Shown here piece after piece: positions 55,218 to 64,000 of a stretch of 64,000 nt of DNA. Within the stretch, counting starts at the first letter, position 1, and each line of letters begins with the position of its first letter. The position numbers were made by a program, and so were the translations under genes. The stretch lies in NCBI GenBank assembly GCA_951230915.1, contig OX579635.1, positions 10,912,001 through 10,976,000 on the forward strand. The letters run 5' to 3'. Source of the stretch: Antitrichia curtipendula. Taxonomy: Eukaryota; Streptophyta; Bryopsida; Hypnales; Leucodontaceae. The notes beneath the pieces are model-generated. The model worked only from the letters and a program-made list of their open reading frames with translations, was not told the origin of the DNA and made no database searches.

Positions 55218-56356
55218 ATCTACCAGTTTTACATCCACTTAAATATTCTCATTTTTAGTTGTTTATTATTTGGATATTACATACTCTTAAAGTATTTTTA
55301 TAAACAAATTCTAAAATTGATAGATATAAAGAATGAATATCGTTTAATTCAATATTGTACTTTATTTTTTTCAAAAATGAATTTCAATTTTATAGAATAA
55401 ATTTTTGAATTATAAGAATTAACATTAAAAAAAATTCACATCTATGAAAAATATTCATGCAACAATAATTAATATTACATTTATTAGGGCTTTGCTACTC
55501 TTCTTGCTACCAAGTGACACTTGACTAAAGGTTTTGGGACTCTATTTTTGGCTTTGGAGACTTTAACAATAGTAATTTTACATAGATGTTGAGATTTTGA
55601 AAACATGGTTGGTGATAATGGCTTTGAAAAATGACATGCAACTCTTTTCATTGATGCATTTTTACACGTTGTGACAATAGACTTGCAATTGGGTCCAGAT
55701 TAGTACAAGCTCTTGTTGTGATAATGACTTACATATATCCTTCTCTATCTTTTAAACCCAAGTTTATCTTTAATCTATATCAAAAGTTTCTCTCTATCCA
55801 AACTATTGCCTTTTATAAACACCAATGAAACATACAACTATCATATTAGACTTTTAGCTTGCATAACTCAAAATTTGTTGGTTCAAATCACTTGAAACTT
55901 CTATAAAGTATCATTTAAGTTTTCATCTCCTTATATATAAATTTCATACCCGTCTAAGCTATTGTCCAACTACGGTGAATGTTTTTTGACTATTGCCTTT
56001 CTACTATAGTTGTGGCCTCAAACTCCAATTGTATTTTTGACCATAAGCTATAGATCCAAAGTCCATTGTGGCCCAGATTTAACATACAATATGTTGTAAG
56101 CACCAAAATATACCTTCAAAGTTTCATAACCAAATCGTTAATAATCAATAAATTTGAAACATACAAGAAAATCCTCTTGGCTCCCTTGGATTTTAGACCC
56201 TCCACTTTGATGCCTCATATCTCTAAGTCCATATATAATTTAGATTTGAAACTTGATGTGATAATAGGCTATCTTGTCAAAAACTTAGATCTAAAATCTT
56301 GCCAACATTTGAAACAATCACACAACACAAAAAAATTCAAAACTCAAACCTATCTT
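55218..56356. other. AT-rich spacer, nothing recognised
   Basis: No supported gene. Confidence 0.3.
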
Positions 56357-56513
56357 CACTACAAGAGAAAAAGGTGTTTAAGTATAGTCATAGAAGTATA
56401 GTCCTAACAACAATGATCTTTCTAGGAGTTTTTTAGTAAAATTTTACTATAAATCTCCTAAAAAGGTCATTATTGTTAGGACTATACTTAAAATACTCCT
56501 TTTTCTTGTAGTG
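56357..56513. mobile_element. CACTA-type foldback MITE
   Basis: CACTACAAGAGAAAAAGG at the left and CCTTTTTCTTGTAGTG at the right, the classic plant En/Spm terminus. The two halves pair along most of the 157 bp around a short AGTAAAATTTTACT centre. Flanking triplets CTT and GTT may be a mutated 3-bp duplication. Confidence 0.75.
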
Positions 56514-57513
56514 GTTAGGGTTTACAAGAGTTTTAATTGGCCATGAGAATTGGTAGACCAACACAATCCCAATGCATGGGACAATATATGCTCTATGTAC
56601 CCTTGTAGAGTGCACCTATGGTTGCAACATTTGGTCCTTGGAAGAAATAAATTACTGATATCATATACTAGACTATTGGAGCTTGTTAAATTTTTGAATA
56701 TTAGAATCCACTAATTGCAGTATTCATTTATTCTACTTTGAATTTGGCTCTAATTGCAGTTAAATTATTGAGTCTCATGCTTTTTTCCAGCTTCAAGAAT
56801 TCATGCTATTGGTTCAGTTGACATCTTCATATAGTTACAATCATTGGTAACTTTTGAGAATGCTGAAGGACCTCAATGAATCGACCTTTGTCACTCAGTC
56901 ACCTTCCAATGACTAGAATTTGGTGTCAAGACAAGAATGTGGTTTAGGTTTTTGAATGCTAGTTTGAACATGATTTAATCCTATAAGGACATTGAGGAAT
57001 AAAACTTGTGACTTATGAATGATTTTTAGAAAAATTGTAGAAACAAAAAATGCACTTTTTTTGGACAAGCTACTTCAATGATAGACCTTGTCCTTTGAGT
57101 GATGAATGCATATTATTTTAGGAAGGAAAACCAAGGACAAAGCTTTGAGACTCCTACAAGGTTCAACTGTAAAAGGCACAAGAAATAGGGTAGATGAGGC
57201 AGAGGAGAGGCTTAGAAAAAACATGCCATAACCCAAGAAGGTGCATTTAATCTCACCTCTTCGAGACCTCGACTGTTTTTTGCTTATTGCTTGGCCCTCA
57301 GAAGTATGAAAGATCTGAAAATCCACCTTTTCGAAAGGCCTGTCTATCATCTAGTCTTGGTACTCACTAACTAAAGTTGAAAAAATCTGCACCAACACAC
57401 ATTAGTCTCACTACTTGATTCTGTGCAATAGGTGCTTAACAATAATTGGTTGATGATCCCACTATGAAAACTCTGCTAGCTCTTCCTCTGCTCCTGAATG
57501 ACACTTCTTACAG
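56514..57513. other. spacer, no recognised gene
   Basis: Mixed composition, lacking paired termini. A - strand frame at 57075-57350 runs through it without recognisable features. Confidence 0.25.
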
Positions 57514-57666
57514 CATGGAAAAATCGATAATCTCTCCCTGAAGTTCAAGATCAGATCGCCCAAATATTCATTCAGGAAACAGAAGTGCTTCTTCACGTCC
57601 AATCACGAGTTGCACGAGGCGAAGATGCAAGTCATCACAGCTGTGATTAATTACAAGGACGGGTGA
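57514..57666 (+). CDS. exon-like ORF, probably a terminal exon, unknown product
   Basis: Follows the acceptor-like GACACTTCTTACAG. Reads HGKIDNLSLKFKIRSPKYSF, RKQKCFFTSNHELHEAKM, QVITAVINYKDG and stops at TGA 57664-57666; 50 codons. Composition is balanced and much less AT-rich than the surroundings, which argues for real coding sequence. No upstream exon was located, and the family is not recognised. Confidence 0.35.
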   Translation, partial: HGKIDNLSLKFKIRSPKYSFRKQKCFFTSNHELHEAKMQVITAVINYKDG

Positions 57667-59639
57667 AATGATGTTGCACATGCACTTCTTTCTACTACAG
57701 AACTGCAAATGCAACAAATTTGCACACCCAATGTTTGACCGCAAATGCCATTGAAATTCAAATACAGATTCTAATGTAGCTTCCTAAATAATGTAGCTTT
57801 GCAATTTTTCTTTGAAAGAACTACAAAGTGTAAGGATTCCAAAAATCTCAGTTGAAGCACAAAACCTTGGACTACAAAGCGCTAATGTGGATTCATCACC
57901 GAGTTCATCACCCAAATTTAAAGAAGTTGATATTAGTTGCAAAGTTGAGTTGAGTTGAAAAGGCATTCCATGATGGGCATTTTGAGTGTTCTGGAAAGAA
58001 GGAACCACAGTCATCCACTTCTGGGAAATCCTTGAGTACACGAGGTTTAGACCACCCGGGTTTTGCTGTTGCTGTAAGGTAACTTGAGAGGATACTGCAA
58101 CCGTTATAATCCGTATCCTGTACTGACTCATGTTACAAACAGATCTCATCTATTCACACTTGGTTGCTCGGTTGGGCTTTAGTAGCAAATGGTCTAAGCA
58201 TGACTCTAGCAAAACTTCTGTGGACACAGGGTTGTCCAGTGTCACGTACGATGATCTACAGCAAATGGCCACTCTGAAATTGCATACGAAATTCATACAT
58301 CGTGATTTTAAACAAGCAGCCACTCTATGAGAGGCTCATCTGTGTAGCAGTGGTTTGATTTTCGAGTGAGATCCTACTCAAAGTTCCACATATAGCTTCT
58401 GTCGATGCAAGGCCTCCTCCCCTCGGGTCCAGAAACAACAAATTTGGTCTTGCACAGAAAGATCTCCAGCCTCACAGCTCTATCCATCTCCCCAAAATCG
58501 CACGCTTAAACATATGTTAAAAAATGCTTAATGTGAAGCATAGCAGTGCTGAGATTTTGCGCTCCACATAAGTTAAGTTAGCAGTGCTGAGATTTGCATT
58601 GCAGCACTGCTATGCGGAGTCCAAAAACATTATTTCAGCTGCAGAAAATCCTGAATATCTATTCCCAGCTCTTGAAGCGGCAAGATAGCATGAGCAAGAG
58701 AATCATCCATACACCATTTCAATTGATAAAGCTAGGCAATGCCTATTTCAAAGCTCAAAGAGTATATCCGCTGCAGCAGAGCACGTGACTTGAAGGTATT
58801 GCAAATTTGTGAACACAAAATGCAGTGCAGAGGCGATCCTAACATACTTGAGGATAAAGATATCTCCAAATTCAGACCTGAACAACATGACGGAGTGAAA
58901 ATTGTGACCTAACTTGGGAGGATGCTCACATACTCCGTGACGAAGCTAAAATTGCACCAGCTGGCGTCTCATGACAGAAATTACCGTGAACATTTGTGCA
59001 ACTTTCAATCCATAATCGTGTTCATCCTCGTGGATTGAGGGGATGAATCATTTTTTTTCCCTTGATTTTTCTCCTCAATTTTTAGGAGTCAATGTGTGTT
59101 GCCAATTTTGTTTGCATAAATTTTGTTTGCATAGTTCATGTACACGGGGTTTAGAAGGTAGTACATGCTAAGAGAATCTGAAACATACTAATAATTGTCA
59201 ACAAAGCCCGACCCAAAAGTAAAAAAACTCAATGATAAGAACCATTACTTTAGTGTAAGCTGATAATAAAACTCAATGAACCGTACTCAATTTTATGATC
59301 TCTCAGTGATCATCCATACAAAATCCTACTCTTCATTTTACGACTACTTTGCGACTAAAACAATGCATCCACTTCATTGTACAACTACTTTTAAACTAAA
59401 ACAATGATATAAGAATTTGCTGCAATTAGAGAGGACTACAGTCACAAGATAGTTGCATAAGACACTTAGTCATTTTTTAGTCGGTTGTAGTGGACATGTT
59501 TTTCTTCCAGTGGTTGCAGGATCAATTGTAAAATACCCTTTCCAAACTACAACCAAGCTCCAAATCTACAGTGTGTCAAAGCCTAGCTAAAATTGAAGTT
59601 ATTATTTCATATGTATGAATCCCCTTTAGATTTAGAAAT
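57667..59639. other. moderate-GC spacer
   Basis: Includes an inverted repeat CATAGCAGTGCTG / CAGCACTGCTATG (about 58540-58615) with an extra direct copy of AGCAGTGCTGAGATTT. The composition to about 59000 suggests gene-associated DNA, but no product can be named. Confidence 0.3.
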
Positions 59640-60225
59640 GCTAAACAAAACAAAATTTGATTAACATTCTTTTAAAAATTATTAAATAGAAGCAGGTTCA
59701 AGATTGAAAGAGAAACTAAATTGTTAATAGCTCTAAGATGGGATTGAAACACAATAATCCCAATTATGAGTTTGTTCTAGCAAGAAAAATTAACTTTGTC
59801 AAACAATTGTTTTTTTAATTGTGAAAATTGCATTCAGAAATGAATCCTATAAATTACTTTTTCTAAAAGATGCTGAGATTGCTCAAAAAACAAGATTGTC
59901 CATAACTTTTACATCACTAATTCAAATGGAATGAATCAAAGCTTTCCATGTAGACAAAAATAAGATCTATAAGAAAAAATTTAAGAGAAAATTTTATTTC
60001 AAGTTTTTGTGGATATCTTTTTTTGCTCAACAATGTAAAAATTATGCTTAAGATTGTATAACTTTTTCTCCTACTGTAGGCACCAATTGAAATAAGAATT
60101 ATATTTCTACAAAGCTAATAAGGTTTTCTTTGAAAAAATTTCAAAAAGTTTCACAAAAAATTGAGGTCACAAAAACTTGCATGAACACCTAAGAGTCCCC
60201 AAGGAGACTCTTAATGTTTTAGGGG
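59640..60225. mobile_element. piggyBac-like element F, left end missing
   Basis: The interior (AGCAGGTTCAAGATTGAAAG, AACACAATAATCCCAA) matches elements D and E; right end TTTTAGGGG with TTAA 60226-60229. No left terminus is found at the expected distance, so it is truncated. Confidence 0.6.
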
Positions 60226-60229
60226 TTAA

Positions 60230-61750
60230 GTGGTTATTTTACATTAGCTCTTTCAATAGGAATTATAAGCTTTAGAAATTCCTATAGAGATTGAAAATGT
60301 GATTTGTGATCTTAGTTAAGCCCTCTTCACTTATTAATGGCTTTCTTTTTTCTTATTTTTAAGTTAAAAATAAAGCTTTTGCTTTGAACATACCACGCTC
60401 ATCCATTTATGTTTTATATTTTTTATATTTTTCCAAACTTGTCATATGGTGGAGCTTTGAACCCTAATTTTTTAATCCAATAAGGCTCAATCCTTTGAAA
60501 TTAAATTAGCTAGTATTAAAAAAACTAAACTAGCTAGTCCCTTGAACATTTGGTTTGGCAAAGTACCAGACAATCAACTAACCCAATTGCATGCCATTTG
60601 AGTAGGTTGTTTAATGTTGGGTAGGTTGCTTAGGATTTGAGCATGTCATTTCAGATTTAAATGTGATTGCTATAGTATTTTTGGATGTTGCAACGAGGGA
60701 TCTTGGATGTCACTAAGGGAATTTGGAATGTCACAACAAGGATTTGGGAGGGGGGCACAACAAGATTTGAGTAGCTTGTTGCTATCTGAGCATCTTGCCA
60801 TTGCCTTTTGTTGAAATAGTGTTTGGTAATGCTAGATTTTAGAGAGAAAAAAAAAAAAGGGATGCAACAACTTCACTTGATGGAAGACACTTGGAGAAGA
60901 AACCATCTATATTGGAGAGGAGGAAGAAGTATTTGAGATGTAAAGGAAGGATGTTGAAGTTGAAGTGAAATTTGTATTGGAGGTTCAAATACTCAATGCA
61001 AGGGATAAAATTCAAGATTTGCAAATTAAAACTTGGAGATGAAATTAGTAGACAAAGTTGACCTTGATTAAGATTTGACTTTGATTTCAAAAGGAAAAGA
61101 AACTAAAAGAGTGAAAGAATAATAATTGACTAGACAAAAACCATTATTATACTATAGAACAAGTGGTTAACAATTTGTTCACCGTCCTTAGTGATTGCAA
61201 GTCAAATAGGAGACAATTAGGAGTATTATAGTCAATGTGTTGATATTTATAAAAAAATTAAAAAAAAAAAAGAAAAAAGAAGAAGTGAAGAATTAGAATA
61301 GATTGTAGATTGTAGAGAAAAAATATATATATCTTGTTGTACACTTCACTAATTAAATAAAGCGCAAAAAATAACAAACTATTAAAAATAGAATGAGATG
61401 TGCCACCCAATACAATCATAATACAAATGTTGGAGAATGGGTATGTGGTAGAGACATATTCCAAGGTGTGTTTAACCCTGCTATTTTGTTTTGTTCCCTT
61501 TTCAAATTTTCAATGGTTTATTAAGGATTAGAAGTCCAAATTAGACCTTTAGAAGCTTATTGAACCACAAATTTGAATTCAATATCCTAGAGACAATCTT
61601 AAGAGGTTTCTAGAACCACCTTACAATGTGAAAAGAAATAAGAAACAAAGAAGATAGAGTAGGATAAAATTTAGTCATCAAGAGGGCTAGTTTAGATGAA
61701 AAGTGCTAAGCTTCATCCATTTAGAGTAAAAAAGGAACCTCAAAATCTAG
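60230..61750. other. AT-rich spacer and dispersed repeat
   Basis: From about 61545 it belongs to the dispersed repeat also seen at 40390-41090. No gene. Confidence 0.3.
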
Positions 61751-61754
61751 TTAA

Positions 61755-62671
61755 TCCCTAAAGTCCCAAGGCCTCTTTTCCATAAAAAAACACACTCAAA
61801 TCTGCCATTTCTATAGCAAAGAGAAAAAAAATTCAATTTTTTTTTGGTGCATATCTAACCATAAGATCTTGGATTAGACTAGTATAAAAATGTGTGGAAG
61901 AAATTTCACAAACTTTGATCATGTAAATTGCAAGATATTTGTATTTAAAGTGAAGGAAACAAGTTTTGTTGTACCTTGCTCAACTATATTTTTGGGCTTT
62001 GAACCTTCATAACTTATAGTTTTTGGTCTACTGATTTTGAATTTTGAATTTTATTTCATAAAGAATTGAATTGAAAATCTTAGAAAAAAAATTAAAAACA
62101 CACACACTGAGTTTTCACTCATTAAAAAATTGTTGGGTAGAAGTAGGTTCAAGATTGAAGGAAAATCTAAATTGTTAATAGCTCTATGATGGAATTGAAA
62201 TACACTAATCTCAATGCTAAGATTTTTCTAGCAAGAGATTTTAACCTTGTGAAACTTTTCTTTTTGAAAAATTGTGAAAATTGAGGTCAAAAATGAATCC
62301 TACAAGTTATTTTTCAAGAGGATGATCTAATTGCCTAAAAAACAAGAATGTCCATAATTTTTACACAACAAATACAAATGGAATAAATCAAAGCTTCCCA
62401 TGTACATAAAATATAATCCATACAAAACCAATTCTTAAAATTTTTTACTTGAAGTTTTTTTGAAGTTTTTTTTGCTTGCCGAACTAAAAAAAGGGCTTTT
62501 TGTGCCATAACTTTTGCTCTTAGGCACTTATTGAAATAAAAATTATATTTTCGGAAGCTAATGTATTTTTCTATCTTCACCCAATTTTTTAGAAAATCAC
62601 GACAAATGTTGAGAACATAGGAGCTTGCTCGAATCCATTTTGTCCCTGAGGGTACAATGGGACTTTAAAGA
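61755..62671. mobile_element. piggyBac-like element E
   Basis: TTAA 61751-61754, TCCCTAAAGTCCCAAGG left, GGGACTTTAAAGA right, TTAA 62672-62675; 917 bp. It is inserted in a dispersed repeat whose uninterrupted relative at 63301-63374 continues CAAAATCTAGACACC where this copy has CAAAATCTAG-TTAA. Confidence 0.65.
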
Positions 62672-62675
62672 TTAA

Positions 62676-62890
62676 GATGGAATTGAAATACACTAATCAC
62701 AATGGTGAGTTTGTTCTAGCAAGAGAACTTAACCTTTTGAAAATTTTTTTTGTTGATAAATTATAAAAATTGAGGTCACAAATGAATCCTATAAATTATT
62801 TTTTTATGAAGATACTCTAATTGCCTGAAAAGCAAGATTGTTCATAACTTTCTCATAACATGATCAAATTTCATCTTACTCTATCTTCTT
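62676..62890. mobile_element. piggyBac-family fragment adjoining element E
   Basis: GATGGAATTGAAATACACTA and GAGTTTGTTCTAGCAAGAGA repeat the interior of element E (about 62188-62340) directly after its right TTAA. It is a truncated second copy in the same orientation. Confidence 0.6.
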
Positions 62891-64000
62891 CATTTATAAA
62901 TAGATGAAGTGTGGTCATAAATTGTTGCTCTTCCAATACTTCTCCTACTTCCATAGTTCTAGTAGACTTCATGAAAATACAACAATAATTGCATTTAGAA
63001 CCACTACTTGAAGATTTGAACATCGTGTACTACTAGTGCAAATATACTATTAATGACATTCTTAGTAGTGCTTCTTAATTTCATTGATGGTACTGATATG
63101 CACTTCAATTTATAAAAACTAAATCCTTTAAGGTCAATTACCTACCATAATACTTCCTAGGAGAGTTATTGCTACATCACTAGTTTTGATCATCATATGA
63201 AAAAATTGATATCAAGTGGGACTTGGGTTGAGATACCAATATTGAGAACCATTTTGATATCCGTATTGCATCCATACCCACGTCCAACATTGATTCAAAC
63301 ATCAAAAGGGCTAGTTTTGGATGAAAAATACCAAGATTCATCCAATTAAAGTAAAAAAAAACTTCAAAATCTAGACACCATATAGAATCTTTTCACAAAA
63401 AGAAAAATTAATTTTAACATACCAACTAGTAGAAATTGATGGATGAAGTTTTTTTGAGCAAATTAAGGTTGAAAATTCATCCGCCTATAACTTTTGCTAA
63501 GAAGGTTCAAAATTCAAATACAAAGTGACTTACCATTTTGAAAAAAAAATTCAATATTTTGTAATTTAAACATTTTCAAATTTCAAAAGTAACAACTTTA
63601 TTTTAGAGGTCTATAGTTTTGGCCTGGATTGACTCACTACCCAAAAACTTTCAAATCCTAACTTTTGCAATTTCTATTAGTTTTAGTTGAAATTTGGAAC
63701 ATCTTTGGATTTCTATTAGAAAATGATTTTTTATTTTATGGAAGGCCAATTGGATGATGCTTAGACAATCATCAATAGGATTTAAAACTAATAATATAGA
63801 ATCTAGTTGTGTTTGCTTCATTTCAAGGGTGGAGATAAATGCTCACAAATAATAGTATACAATCCCTTAGTGTTCTACTCAATTTTATTTATTTTTTAGA
63901 TTCTCCATCCATTGAAAGTTCTAGTATTCCAAATAAGCAAGTTGAAAGAAACTAAATAGCTAAATAAAAAAAACTTAATAATAGCTCAATCAAGAAATTT
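62891..64000. other. AT-rich end of window, partly dispersed repeat
   Basis: 63301-63720 is a copy of the repeat at 40390-41090 and 61677-61750. No gene or complete element. Confidence 0.35.

Noticed and set aside
56066..56401. 111-codon + strand ORF
   Set aside because: It ends inside the CACTA-type foldback and shows no motif; treated as chance.
1..64000. tRNA or rRNA genes
   Set aside because: No cloverleaf-like or conserved ribosomal sequence was noticed; a covariance-model search would be needed to exclude tRNAs fully.

Overview
This is a 64 kb AT-rich stretch of a large, repeat-laden eukaryotic nuclear genome, most likely a land plant or streptophyte alga. The plant signs are GT-AG introns, TTAGGGTTTA telo-box-like motifs upstream of the first locus, En/Spm-type CACTACAAGAAAAA termini and a plant-style DLNG-type NLI phosphatase domain. 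A seed-free plant is my guess, because piggyBac-like TTAA elements and a Tc1-type transposase are both present; the sequence alone does not settle it. No rRNA, tRNA or obviously intact housekeeping gene was seen.

Region 1-8.8 kb (least AT-rich) holds a multi-exon, decayed + strand gene. Its exons encode, in order, a ParB/Srx-like domain (INGQHS), a long spacer, the C-terminal half of a beta-class amino-methyltransferase fold (motif I-like FAG), an acidic/coiled-coil linker and a broken FCP1/NLI-type phosphatase domain (DLNG ... VDDSP). Splice phases agree across five introns, but two in-frame stops and at least three frameshifts or deletions break it. About 15 copies of a ~21-bp palindrome (core CAGGTCGACTCGACCTG) lie in its introns and flanks and nowhere else in the window. 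A 2.1 kb intron carries an unrelated ORF and an LTR-like repeat block.

Region 9-17.5 kb holds a second gene fragment (9.1-9.6 kb), a scrap of retroelement RNase H, a tandem-repeat block with hairpins (11-12.2 kb), a free-standing ORF (12.25-12.76 kb) and a second decayed gene with the same logic. That second gene has a ParB-like GNHR domain, then degenerate methyltransferase motif IV (FDYQ at the DPPY position), then motif I (CTAATG), spread over about ten exons with five in-frame stops. The two loci are not obviously alike outside the domain motifs, which suggests an old, diversified family of eukaryotic ParB-methyltransferase genes.

Region 17.5-64 kb is almost entirely transposon-derived or featureless AT-rich DNA. 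Recognisable families are: non-autonomous piggyBac-like elements (TTAA target site, CCCCTAAAGGACC termini, ~880-925 bp); TA-flanked Tc1/mariner-type MITEs with AGGTAG termini, including a clear nested pair and one with a paralogous empty site; CACTA-type foldbacks; a PIF/Harbinger-like MITE with TAA duplications; a pair of ~280-bp MITEs; and a Tc1-like transposase pseudogene on the - strand. One hairpin has 73-bp, almost perfect arms inside a CACTA-like MITE. A few short exon-like islands (30.7 kb, 57.5 kb) may belong to genes with very long introns, but their products are not recognised.
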